This document shows, piece after piece, positions 1-7,253 of a stretch of 50,396 bases of DNA (positions are counted from its first letter, which is position 1; every line of letters begins with the position of its first letter). The notes beneath the pieces are model-generated. The model ran no database searches. It was not told the DNA's origin and worked only from the letters and a program-made list of their open reading frames with translations. The stretch lies in assembly GCA_902776725.1 (NCBI GenBank), contig CACYQX010000007.1:1-50396 (forward strand), written 5' to 3'. The translations under genes were made by a program, and so were the position numbers. The DNA is from an uncultured Eubacteriales bacterium (lineage in GTDB: Bacteria > Bacillota > Clostridia > Peptostreptococcales > Anaerovoracaceae).

Positions 1-32
1 GTAAAGGAAACTCTCGTTTTATTGCCAAACAT
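1..32 (-). CDS. Start of an unidentified gene, cut by the window edge
   Basis: An ATG at 32 (minus strand) opens a frame reading MFGNKTRVSF up to the window edge. It sits about 6 bases after a strong ribosome-binding site, GGAGGTG, whose complement is at about 41-47. The start is convincing because of this site and the candidate promoter at 55-84, but ten residues are too few to name a family. Confidence 0.5.
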   Translation of the reverse strand, partial: MFGNKTRVSF

Positions 33-54
33 TCTTATCACCTCCGTTAAATAG

Positions 55-84
55 ATAATACATTACTCAGACTACCCAAAACAA
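55..84 (-). promoter_or_regulatory. Candidate promoter for the partial gene at 1-32
   Basis: On the minus strand TTGTTT (79-84) is followed after 18 bases by TATTAT (55-60), about 23 bases before the ATG at 32. Both boxes are near consensus, but the spacing is one base long, so this is tentative. Confidence 0.35.
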
Positions 85-96
85 ATGTGTGAAAAG

Positions 97-183
97 TTCG
101 CTCCGATCCCTTGGAGCAGAACCGCAAACTTCCCAAGTTTTTTATTGGGAAGTGGGGTCTTGTATGCACTCAAGCGACCTCCA
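97..183. ncRNA. Possible structured RNA or leader, three consecutive hairpins
   Basis: Three hairpins follow one another. The first pairs GTTC-CTCC with GGAG-GAAC (about 97-122). The second has a perfect ACTTCCCAA/TTGGGAAGT stem (128-153). The third pairs GGGGTCTTG with CAAGCGACCTCC (155-182). No protein frame covers them. I could not match them to a T-box (no GGTGGNACCGCG), the SRP RNA apical loop, tmRNA, RNase P or 6S RNA. The strand is unknown. They lie between a minus-strand terminator (195-236) and the promoter candidate at 55-84, so either a separate small RNA or an upstream leader is possible. Confidence 0.35.
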
Positions 184-194
184 TGTGCACCTAT

Positions 195-236
195 AAAAAA
201 TGGCTGAAGCTGTTGATACTACTTGCTTCAAGCCAT
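195..236 (-). terminator. Rho-independent terminator, second in tandem
   Basis: On the minus strand an ATGGCTTGAAGC stem (225-236) pairs with GCTTCAGCCAT (200-210) and is followed by six T (195-200). It lies downstream of the tRNA-Gly terminator at 245-282 and may act as a backup for it. Confidence 0.7.
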
Positions 237-244
237 ATTTGTTG

Positions 245-282
245 AAATTAAAAGGCCTAACCGTTTTTCAACGTTTTAGGCC
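245..282 (-). terminator. Rho-independent terminator after tRNA-Gly
   Basis: The minus strand reads GGCCTAA, an inner CGTT/AACG pairing, then TTAGGCC and TTTTAATTT. The 7-bp outer stem (254-260 with 276-282) ends a few bases after the tRNA 3' end, as expected for the tRNA transcript terminator. Confidence 0.75.
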
Positions 283-288
283 CTGGCG

Positions 289-362
289 TGGAGCGGGCGA
301 TGGGAATCGAACCCACGCTTGCGGCTTGGGAAGCCGCCGTTCTACCATTGAACTACGCCCGC
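289..362 (-). tRNA. tRNA-Gly (anticodon CCC)
   Basis: The 74-nt minus-strand sequence folds as a tRNA. The acceptor stem pairs GCGGGCG with CGCCCGC. The D-loop region is TAGTTCAATGGTAGAA. The anticodon stem GCGGC/GCCGC encloses the 7-base loop TTCCCAA, which gives anticodon CCC. The T arm contains GGTTCGATTCC. The discriminator is T and CCA is encoded in the DNA (289-291). It reads glycine GGG codons. It lies directly downstream of the rnf operon and is flanked by hairpins on both sides. Confidence 0.95.
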
Positions 363-390
363 ATGCAAAGGCGCTCAGAAGAGCGCCTTT
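363..390 (-). terminator. Hairpin between rnfB and tRNA-Gly
   Basis: A perfect 10-bp stem AAAGGCGCTC/GAGCGCCTTT with a 4-base loop (367-390) lies between the rnfB stop and the tRNA 5' end. The minus-strand T run after it is only three bases long, so it may terminate rnf transcripts weakly or act as a processing or 3'-stabilising hairpin in an rnf-tRNA co-transcript. Confidence 0.55.
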
Positions 391-417
391 ATTGCTATAT
401 CATATTTTGCCTTCGGC

Positions 418-1254
418 TTATGCGTTTGCCGCTTCACCTGCAGCAGCCTTCTCCTTCAGCTTTGCGAGCTGACGAAGATTTATGATTGCTCCCGTCGGGC
501 AAACCTTGGCGCACATGCCGCAGTTCTTGCATGTCGCAGGATCAATCGAAGCAAGATTGTTCTCTACGTGTACCGAGTCGAATTTGCATGCCTTTTCGCA
601 CTGCTTACATCCGATACATCCTACGGAGCAGACCTTACGTGTCTTTGCTCCCGCATCGCTGTTGTGACAGAATACGACTACCTGATTTGATTCAGGAGCG
701 ATTCTGATGAGTCCCTTAGGACAAGCCTTGGCACAAGCACCGCAGGCAACGCATGCATTTCTGTCAACCTTGGCAACTCCGTCAACAACTTTGATGGCTC
801 CGAACTCGCAGGCCGCTACGCAATCACCTAGTCCCATGCATCCGAACTGGCAGGCCTTGAGGCCGCCGAACAGCTGAGCCGCAGCCTTGCAGGACTGCAT
901 GCCTTCGTATTCCATGAGCGTTCCCGCAACTTCGCAGCGTCCGTTACACTGGACGACCGCAACTTCCTTTTCTGCGGATCCTGCTTCGACTCCGAGAATC
1001 TCCGCGAGCTTAGAAGCAACAGACGGACCGCCTACCGGACATTTGTTGCAAGGTGTGTCGTGGTTTGCTGCAAGCTGGTTTGCATAGTCGTCGCATCCTG
1101 CAAATCCGCATCCGCCGCAGTTTGCTCCTGGAAGAACTTCACGGAGAGCTGCCGCGGTTTCGTCAACCGGAACGTAGAAAACCTTGGAGGCAATGGTCAG
1201 CATGACTGCGCATACGAGACCAACCGCAACTACCAGAATAATAGGTACTGCCAT
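418..1254 (-). CDS. rnfB: Rnf complex subunit B, multi-[4Fe-4S] ferredoxin-like protein
   Basis: RnfB is the proposed electron entry point of the Rnf complex, taking electrons from reduced ferredoxin and passing them into the membrane part that reduces NAD+ and pumps Na+ or H+. The 278-residue protein begins with a hydrophobic anchor (residues 1-28). The Fe-S domain CGGCGFAGC...CNKC follows near residues 46-72. Ferredoxin-type CxxCxxCxxxCP clusters come after it, including CVACGACAKACP and the C-terminal CKNCGMCAKVCP. It ends with an Ala/Glu/Lys tail. The start follows GGAGG by 8 bases. It is the last gene of rnfCDGEAB, 15 bases after rnfA, the usual clostridial order. The family assignment is secure. 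Confidence 0.96.
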   Translation of the reverse strand: MAVPIILVVAVGLVCAVMLTIASKVFYVPVDETAAALREVLPGANCGGCGFAGCDDYANQLAANHDTPCNKCPVGGPSVASKLAEILGVEAGSAEKEVAVVQCNGRCEVAGTLMEYEGMQSCKAAAQLFGGLKACQFGCMGLGDCVAACEFGAIKVVDGVAKVDRNACVACGACAKACPKGLIRIAPESNQVVVFCHNSDAGAKTRKVCSVGCIGCKQCEKACKFDSVHVENNLASIDPATCKNCGMCAKVCPTGAIINLRQLAKLKEKAAAGEAANA

Positions 1255-1269
1255 AATCGAGCCTCCTTT

Positions 1270-1848
1270 CTACGAGAACAGTCCGCTGAATCCCATGAAT
1301 GCTAGGGACAGAATAGCGGACGACAGGAGAACTAACGGAACTCCTCTGAAGGCTACAGGCACGCCATCGTCATTTGCGAGCTTGCCGCTTCTTACGCCGG
1401 CAAACAGCACAAGCGCAAGTGTGAATCCGACTGCCGCACCAAAGGAATTGGCAAGCGACTGAATGAATCCATAACCTTCATCGATGTTTGCGATACATAC
1501 GCCGAGTACGGCGCAGTTTGTCGTGATGAGCGGAAGATATACGCCGAGCGCGCTGTATAGCGAAGGCATAAACTTCTTCAGCATCATCTCAACGAGCTGT
1601 ACAAGTGCGGCGATAACCAGGATGAATACCACCGTCTGCATGTATCCTATTTCAAAACTGTTTAGTATCTGCTGAATCGGCCATGTAACAGCGGTAGCGA
1701 GAACCATTACAAAGATTACCGCTCCACCCATACCTACTGCCGAATCAAGTTTCTTGGATACTCCGAGGAACGGACAAATTCCAAGGAACTGCGCCAATAC
1801 GTAGTTATCTACAAGGATCATACTTATGATTATTGCTATTATCTTCAT
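1270..1848 (-). CDS. rnfA: Rnf complex subunit A, membrane protein
   Basis: RnfA is a six-helix membrane subunit, homologous to RnfE and NqrE, that with RnfE forms the core for electron transfer across the membrane and ion translocation. The 192-residue protein is hydrophobic throughout. Conserved sequence is visible in VDNYVLAQFLGICPFLGVSKK near the N-terminus and in TTNCAVLGVCI around residue 110; the cysteines in these two segments correspond to the pair known to bind an intramembrane Fe-S centre between RnfA and RnfE. Length matches the family. It starts 2 bases after the rnfE stop, so translational coupling is likely. Confidence 0.96.
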   Translation of the reverse strand: MKIIAIIISMILVDNYVLAQFLGICPFLGVSKKLDSAVGMGGAVIFVMVLATAVTWPIQQILNSFEIGYMQTVVFILVIAALVQLVEMMLKKFMPSLYSALGVYLPLITTNCAVLGVCIANIDEGYGFIQSLANSFGAAVGFTLALVLFAGVRSGKLANDDGVPVAFRGVPLVLLSSAILSLAFMGFSGLFS

Positions 1849-1850
1849 AA

Positions 1851-2609
1851 CTATTCTCCTTTCTCTTCTTTAACTACTTCTGCAGCGGCTTCAGCGTTAG
1901 CTGCTTCCTTGGCGGCTGCTGCCTTTGCTGCGGCAGCTTCCTTTTCTGCAGCCTTGGCGCTTGCGATTATTGCGGCATCCTCTTCACCAAAGTCTCTGAC
2001 CTTTACGGACTTGTCTTTGGTAAGATGATTTACCAATGCTACGAGCACTGCGAATGTGAAGAATCCACCCGGAGGAAGATTCATAATGCCTACTCCCGGA
2101 ACGCTTTCCGGAATAACCCTCATTGTAAAGAGCGTTCCCTTGCCTATGAATTCTCTTATGAGACCCATGGCTACGAGCACAACCGTATAACCGATGCTCA
2201 TTCCAACGCCGTCGAGGAAGGAATCAAAGATTCCGTTCTTGCTGGCAAACATCTCCGCACGTCCGAGGATGATGCAGTTTACTACGATTAGCGGAATGAA
2301 CAGTCCGAGCGACTGATACAGCGATGGAGCAAATGCCTGAACCATCATCTGAACCACGGTTACAAAGCCCGCAATTACTACTATGAAGCAAGGTATACGA
2401 ACATTGTCCGGAATGATTTTTCTGATTGCGGAAATAACTATGTTAGACATAATCATTACCGCCGAGAATGCCACGCTCATACCCAGCGCGTTTATCGCAT
2501 CGGAACTTGTGGCCAGTACCGAACAGCAACCGAGAAGGAGAACCAATACCGGATTCTCTTTGATGATGCCGTTCGTTAGAATCGAAAGCTTACTTTTCTT
2601 TTCTTCCAT
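1851..2609 (-). CDS. rnfE: Rnf complex subunit E, membrane protein with charged tail
   Basis: RnfE is the inverted-topology partner of RnfA in the Rnf core. The hydrophobic body (about residues 15-195) contains NPVLVLLLGCCSVLATS and VVNCIILGRAEMFA, the segments that carry the intramembrane Fe-S cysteines in this family. The protein then continues with a roughly 50-residue tail of Ala, Lys and Glu (from about residue 205) that the common short RnfE lacks; it looks like a soluble helical extension. The ATG overlaps the rnfG stop codon (TAATG), and GGGAGG lies just upstream. RnfE is 252 residues here, against about 200-230 usual for the family. Confidence 0.94.
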   Translation of the reverse strand: MEEKKSKLSILTNGIIKENPVLVLLLGCCSVLATSSDAINALGMSVAFSAVMIMSNIVISAIRKIIPDNVRIPCFIVVIAGFVTVVQMMVQAFAPSLYQSLGLFIPLIVVNCIILGRAEMFASKNGIFDSFLDGVGMSIGYTVVLVAMGLIREFIGKGTLFTMRVIPESVPGVGIMNLPPGGFFTFAVLVALVNHLTKDKSVKVRDFGEEDAAIIASAKAAEKEAAAAKAAAAKEAANAEAAAEVVKEEKGE

Positions 2610-3181
2610 TACTGAGCACCTCCCATCTGACTAAACTGCTGGAGCGCTGCGTAGATTCCGTAGTGGACGGCATCCGATGATACGGAGGCTCCCGATACGT
2701 GATCCACTGACGGTTCTGATTTGGCGGCTGTTGCCGTAAGCGACGACAGACCGATGTATTGACTCAGGTGCGCTTCTGTCATCGCGTTGGTTCCTACACC
2801 GGGCGTATCCGCATGTGAGCTGACCTGAATACCCGTTATTGCGCCGTCGGAACCTATTCCTACCATTTCTACAAGCGGACCACCGAAGGAAGCGGTCGAA
2901 ACCGTAACAACGATTCCGCTTCCGTTATCCGCGACATATACTTCCTGTACGGAAACCTTGTTGTCCTCAGAATGCCAGAGGTCGCCGTCGAATTCCGTAA
3001 ATGACTCAGCCGCAGGAAGAAGTACCTGTCTCGCCGCATCCGCATCAGCCTTGGCTCTGCCCTCAATAATAGGACTCGTGATTCCGTATGTTGCAGCGAG
3101 CGCAGCGGATACCACTAGGCATATTCCGACCAGCACTATGATAGGCTTAATAAATTGTTGGAAAGCACTATTGTTATTCAT
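2609..3181 (-). CDS. rnfG: Rnf complex subunit G, covalent flavin-binding subunit
   Basis: RnfG carries a covalently bound FMN on the outer face of the membrane and passes electrons within the Rnf complex. The 190-residue protein has one N-terminal membrane helix (about residues 13-33) and an FMN-binding domain with the flavinylation motif SGASVS at residues 163-168. The usual motif ends in Thr (SGATxT), so here the FMN acceptor would be Ser168. I chose the ATG at 3181 rather than an upstream ATG at 3208: it is preceded by GGAGGAGG and overlaps the rnfD stop by 8 bases. No apbE flavin transferase gene is in the window. Confidence 0.94.
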   Translation of the reverse strand: MNNNSAFQQFIKPIIVLVGICLVVSAALAATYGITSPIIEGRAKADADAARQVLLPAAESFTEFDGDLWHSEDNKVSVQEVYVADNGSGIVVTVSTASFGGPLVEMVGIGSDGAITGIQVSSHADTPGVGTNAMTEAHLSQYIGLSSLTATAAKSEPSVDHVSGASVSSDAVHYGIYAALQQFSQMGGAQ

Positions 3182-4169
3182 CTTTCTTAGCACCTCCTCC
3201 GTAAGCAAGCCTTATGCAAAGCATATCTATAAGCGGCGTCATAATATTCATGAGAAGAATCGAGAACGAAACGCCTTCGGGATAACCGGCCCAGAACCTG
3301 ATTACCATTGTGAAGAGTCCACACCCTATGCCCATGATTATTTTTCCGAGCGGCATTATCGGACTAGTTACATAGTCCGTAGCCATAAATACCGCACCGA
3401 GCATTACGCCACCTGCCATCACGTGATAAAGTCCCATGTGAGCGGCGGAAACTCCTTTGATTGGGTTTGCCATATAGTATAGGAACGCGAATACGAATAC
3501 CGTTCCAACAAAGGCGACCGTCGTATGCGGTACGATTATCTTCTTCCAAACGAGAATCGCAAATCCTATGAGAAGAGCGATTGTGCTCACCTCACCTATT
3601 GAACCGCCGATAGTTCCGATGAAGAGATTCATGAGGCTCGGAAGTCCTCTTGCAACTCTTACTGTTCCTACTACCGCGAGCGGTGTCGCTCCAGTTGTTG
3701 CGTCAGCGGTCTGCTGAGCAATAGGAAGCGGCCATGTGGTCATCTGTGTTGCAAACGAAACCAGAAGAACTATTCTTGCAACGATTGCAGGGTTTGCAAA
3801 GTTTCTTCCGAGACCACCGTAGAGCTGCTTAACGAGAACTATTGCAACAAAGCATCCGATAACCGCCATCCAAATCGGAAGTGTCGAAGGAACGTTGAAC
3901 GCAATCAGCGTTCCCGTAACGACCGCCGATAGATCCTTAACGGTGTTCGGCTTCTTCATCAGTTTCTCATAAGCCCATTCAAAGAATACACAAGAAGCGA
4001 TGCAGACTACCGTCATGATGAGCGCGTTTATTCCGAATACATAAACGCCCATTGCGAGTGCCGGAGCAAGAGCTATAAGCACCCACATCATCGTCTTCTG
4101 CGTATCCATCTTTGTGACAAGATGCGGCGAAGAGGATACTGTCAAATTATCGTAATAAACTTTTTCCAT
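3174..4169 (-). CDS. rnfD: Rnf complex subunit D, covalent flavin-binding membrane protein
   Basis: RnfD, a homologue of NqrB, is a polytopic membrane subunit with a covalent FMN that takes part in coupling electron flow to ion transport. The 331-residue protein has many hydrophobic helices. It has the flavinylation motif TGAT at residues 159-162 within ADATTGATPLAVV, with Thr162 the expected attachment site, and the GGLGRNFANPAI segment near residue 118. Its ATG overlaps the rnfC stop by one base (TAATG), typical of tight coupling in the operon. Length and motifs match the family. Confidence 0.96.
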   Translation of the reverse strand: MEKVYYDNLTVSSSPHLVTKMDTQKTMMWVLIALAPALAMGVYVFGINALIMTVVCIASCVFFEWAYEKLMKKPNTVKDLSAVVTGTLIAFNVPSTLPIWMAVIGCFVAIVLVKQLYGGLGRNFANPAIVARIVLLVSFATQMTTWPLPIAQQTADATTGATPLAVVGTVRVARGLPSLMNLFIGTIGGSIGEVSTIALLIGFAILVWKKIIVPHTTVAFVGTVFVFAFLYYMANPIKGVSAAHMGLYHVMAGGVMLGAVFMATDYVTSPIMPLGKIIMGIGCGLFTMVIRFWAGYPEGVSFSILLMNIMTPLIDMLCIRLAYGGGAKKDE

Positions 4170-5482
4170 TACAGACCAGCCTCCTTTACTACGCCCTTTG
4201 AGAGCTTATTTATAAAGGCTAGCGGCCTTCTTGCAGGACATACAAACGAGCAACTTCCGCATTCCATGCACTGCATTATCTTGAGATAGGAAAGCTTCTC
4301 AGCATCATTTGCCTGATACGCGTCCGCAAATGCCGTCGGAAGAAGTTTGAAAGGACAAGCCTTGTGACATCTTCCGCAGTTGATGCAAGCTGTTTCTTCA
4401 GGAATGTATGCCTGCTCTTTGCTGAATGCGAGGATTGCATTGTTGGCCTTTAATATCGGCATTGCGTCAGACGGTACTGCTCTTCCCATCATCGGTCCGC
4501 CCATGAGAATCTTCTTCGGATCCTCTTTGTAGCCACCGCAGAATGCGATTACGTCGCTTATCAAGCTTCCGATTGGAGCCTCGATATTCTTCGGTTCTGC
4601 CACGGCGTCTCCGTCTACGGTCATGCGCTTATTGATTAGCGGAACTCCCGTGCGGAAGTACTGACCAACAAAGGCAACCGACGTTACGTTGGAAAGAATT
4701 ACTCCAAGGTCGGCAGGAAGAACTCCCGCGTCCATCTTCTTTCCCGTAATCTCGTATACGAGAACGCGCTCGGCACCCTTTGGATATCTTGCCTTGAGCG
4801 GGAACGTGTGAAGATTTGTAAGCCCCTGCTTTGCAAACTCCTCGTTAAGCTTGGCAATTGCGTCCTGCTTATTGTTCTCGATTCCGATATAGCCCTCATC
4901 CAAATTGAGATGCTTCATAATCAGGAGCATACCGTCAATGATGTCCTGTGTGTCCTCAAGCATAGTACGATGATCCGAAGTAATAAAAGGCTCGCACTCT
5001 GCTCCGTTAACGATCAAAGTGTGTACCTCATCGATGTTCTTTGGATTGTACTTGATATGCGTTGGGAATGATGCGCCGCCCAGACCAACAAGACCGCTGG
5101 CTCTGACGGCTTTGACAAACTCCTCAAGATTGTTTGCTTCAGGAACCTTGATTGCAGGATCCATTTCTTGAGCTTTGTCCGTTTCGATCACCACGAGCGT
5201 ATCCTGTCCACCCATTGCGTTGCGCTGGGTTTCTATGTCCTTGACGGTTCCGGACACGCTGGAGTGAATTGGTGCGCTTACAAAAGCATCTGTATCTCCT
5301 ATAAGCTGACCCACTAGCACCCTGTCGCCTTTCTGAACGAGAGGATTACACGGTGCGCCGATATGCTGCGACATAGAAATCTTAACTATGTCCGGAATCG
5401 GCATCGTCTGGGTAGCAGAAGATGCGGTGTTTTTATAGTGACCCGCGTCAATGCTCGGCAAGTGCTTGGCACTTGAACTCAT
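4169..5482 (-). CDS. rnfC: Rnf complex subunit C, NADH-binding Fe-S subunit
   Basis: RnfC is the cytoplasmic subunit where NAD+ is reduced. The 437-residue protein has an N-terminal lipoyl-like region (APIHSSVSGTVKDIE), the NAD/FMN-binding fold with GLVGLGGASFPTHIK and NGAECEPFITSDHR, then two [4Fe-4S] motifs near the C-terminus, CINCGRCHKACP and CMECGSCSFVCP. The frame stays open 72 bases further upstream, but the ATG at 5482 has a GAAAGGAAGG ribosome site and gives the family-typical N-terminus, so I start there. It is the first gene of the rnf operon, about 45 bases after a TATAAT box. Confidence 0.95.
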   Translation of the reverse strand: MSSSAKHLPSIDAGHYKNTASSATQTMPIPDIVKISMSQHIGAPCNPLVQKGDRVLVGQLIGDTDAFVSAPIHSSVSGTVKDIETQRNAMGGQDTLVVIETDKAQEMDPAIKVPEANNLEEFVKAVRASGLVGLGGASFPTHIKYNPKNIDEVHTLIVNGAECEPFITSDHRTMLEDTQDIIDGMLLIMKHLNLDEGYIGIENNKQDAIAKLNEEFAKQGLTNLHTFPLKARYPKGAERVLVYEITGKKMDAGVLPADLGVILSNVTSVAFVGQYFRTGVPLINKRMTVDGDAVAEPKNIEAPIGSLISDVIAFCGGYKEDPKKILMGGPMMGRAVPSDAMPILKANNAILAFSKEQAYIPEETACINCGRCHKACPFKLLPTAFADAYQANDAEKLSYLKIMQCMECGSCSFVCPARRPLAFINKLSKGVVKEAGL

Positions 5483-5525
5483 ACCAGAAACCTTCCTTTC
5501 ATTGTATTTAAAAACATACATATTT

Positions 5526-5531
5526 ATTATA
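5526..5531 (-). promoter_or_regulatory. -10 box of the rnf operon promoter
   Basis: A perfect TATAAT on the minus strand lies 44 bases before the rnfC start. No good -35 hexamer is visible at 16-18 bases, so the promoter may need an activator. Confidence 0.45.
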
Positions 5532-5613
5532 CAACAAAGAAGGTCTTTAGGCATTAAGAATTTCGCGTTTTTTCGATTGTTCTGCGCTTTTCGGAGTCCG
5601 CTAAAAAAGCACC

Positions 5614-5650
5614 AAAAAAGAGCTATAGCACCCGCAAAGCGAATGCTATA
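5614..5650 (-). terminator. Terminator of the six-gene operon ending in the decarboxylase
   Basis: The minus strand has TATAGCA (5644-5650), an inner CGC/GCG pairing, then TGCTATA (5624-5630) and GCTCTTTTTTGG. The stem plus six T form a rho-independent terminator, about 140 bases after the decarboxylase stop. Confidence 0.7.
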
Positions 5651-5786
5651 ACCCTTCCTAATGCCTTAGTATAGATACCCTTTGGGGAGATCTATCTCCC
5701 TTGTATTGTCCTACACTCAGTGTGCTAATTGTGTTACAGGGTGTTTTCGTTGATATTTCAACGTTTATCAGCATTTTGCACGCTGC
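5651..5786 (-). other. Structured 3' region or possible small RNA
   Basis: These 136 bases between the decarboxylase stop and its terminator hold no gene but several short inverted repeats: CGTTGA/TCAACG (5748-5763), ACACT/AGTGT (5713-5723) and GGGAGAT/ATCTCCC (5685-5700). In addition AGGCATTA around 5660 is complementary to TAATGCCT around 5547, beyond the terminator. It could be a structured 3' untranslated region or a small RNA. I found no match to a known RNA family. Confidence 0.35.
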
Positions 5787-7241
5787 TTATATGCTGTTTT
5801 TATAGGCTTTAACCGTGAAATTTTCAGTAATTCCAAGGATTTTTCCACCCTTTTTCTTGAACTCTTTCGCCCAAAGAAGACTCTCCTCATCCATAACTTC
5901 GCCGGCCACTATGAGGGGAACTCCGGGTGGATATGGCGTAATGCTCTCAGCCGCGATAAGCCCCGCAGCTTCATCGATATGCTTCCACTCCCAATCTTTT
6001 GGGATATCATTTTGCTCGCGCTTTTTATTCATCAAAGCCGCGATGCCGCCATGTGCATCATCGTCTATCGTTTCACCCTGACTTCTAACTGTACATCCCG
6101 CGCGCTCATTTTTAATATCGGTAATCGCATCCACCAGTCGCTCGTAGTCGCCCTTGCCGTTTCCAATTCCCGTCATGCACATGGAAAAATTGCCGCTGTC
6201 GAGTTCTGTGATTATTCCCCTGTCTTCGAGTTCACCGCTTAACTCGTCACCCGAAAAACCAAATATACTCGCATCTATTAGTATTTTGCTCCTATCGTGC
6301 ATGAGATTTCCAAAACACCCTACTCCGATTTCTTCTAGCGCATCGTAGGTTCTGTCCAAATTCATCCTCCACGACTCGAACAAATCATCGCCGTATTTTT
6401 CCATGAGCTCCGCATTTAAATCGAGGGACTTCATAAGCATATACGATGGACTCGTCGTCTGAAGCGTTTTGATTTTTGATCCGACTATATCGACGAGCTC
6501 TTTGTTATATACATTTACAATCGCTGTCTGCGTAAATGAAGCCAGAGTCTTATGCGTACTTTCAACGACTATGTCGGCACAGCTTTCTCCATCCGCGATA
6601 TCTGCAGAAAGCCGCGGCTCCAAGAATCTCAAATGTGCGCCGTGCGCCTGATCAACGATTAGAATCGCACCGTGCTCATGCACTACTCTTGCAATTTTCT
6701 TTATCGGACTGCAGATTCCATAATAATTGGGGCTCGGTATAACAATCGCGCTTATACGCACGCCCTTCGTTTCCGCCTGAATAAATGCATCTTCAACGGC
6801 ATTGCAATTAATACTTCCGACAAGGCCCTCTGCCAAAATCTCCGGATAAATGTATATGGTTTTTGCTCCGGCAAGCGCAACTCCGTTAAATACAGACCTA
6901 TGGCTGTTACGCGCAATCGCTATCGCAGTTTCGCTTATATCATGACCATCGCATGCCGCAAGAATCGATGCCATAAGTCCGAGCGAACTTCCTCCAACAG
7001 AAATAAAAGTTTCCTCACTTCCGTAGAGAATTCTGTACCTATTCATGACGTCGCGAATTATTCCCTGTGGTTCCAGAATATTATCCGCGCCCGGAATCTC
7101 CGTAATATCGCCTGACACCAAATCATCTATCGCATCTCCGAGTCCGTGCACATCAAAAATACGCCTTCCCTTATGACCCGGCATATGGAAGGAAACCGTA
7201 TCCTTTGATATATGGTTTTCCAAAAACTCGGTGAACCTCAT
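5787..7241 (-). CDS. Orn/Lys/Arg decarboxylase family protein (PLP enzyme)
   Basis: This is a fold-type I PLP decarboxylase of the short Gram-positive type (484 residues; like the lysine/arginine decarboxylases of Bacillus, without the N-terminal wing domain of the E. coli enzymes). It shows SFHMPGHKGR at residues 17-26, GDITEIPGADNI at 44-55, the Asp that binds the PLP pyridine nitrogen in VDQAHGAH (Asp197), and the Schiff-base lysine in ESTHKTL (Lys231). The C-terminal domain includes ITPYPPGVPL, conserved in this family. It makes a polyamine precursor from lysine, arginine or ornithine; the substrate cannot be told from the sequence. It is the last gene of the operon, 12 bases after cardiolipin synthase. 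Confidence 0.9.
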   Translation of the reverse strand: MRFTEFLENHISKDTVSFHMPGHKGRRIFDVHGLGDAIDDLVSGDITEIPGADNILEPQGIIRDVMNRYRILYGSEETFISVGGSSLGLMASILAACDGHDISETAIAIARNSHRSVFNGVALAGAKTIYIYPEILAEGLVGSINCNAVEDAFIQAETKGVRISAIVIPSPNYYGICSPIKKIARVVHEHGAILIVDQAHGAHLRFLEPRLSADIADGESCADIVVESTHKTLASFTQTAIVNVYNKELVDIVGSKIKTLQTTSPSYMLMKSLDLNAELMEKYGDDLFESWRMNLDRTYDALEEIGVGCFGNLMHDRSKILIDASIFGFSGDELSGELEDRGIITELDSGNFSMCMTGIGNGKGDYERLVDAITDIKNERAGCTVRSQGETIDDDAHGGIAALMNKKREQNDIPKDWEWKHIDEAAGLIAAESITPYPPGVPLIVAGEVMDEESLLWAKEFKKKGGKILGITENFTVKAYKNSI

Positions 7242-7253
7242 ATGTATCCCCAG

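Noticed and set aside
97-240. 6S RNA or T-box leader
   Set aside because: No closing stem between the ends and no T-box sequence; kept only as an unclassified structured RNA.
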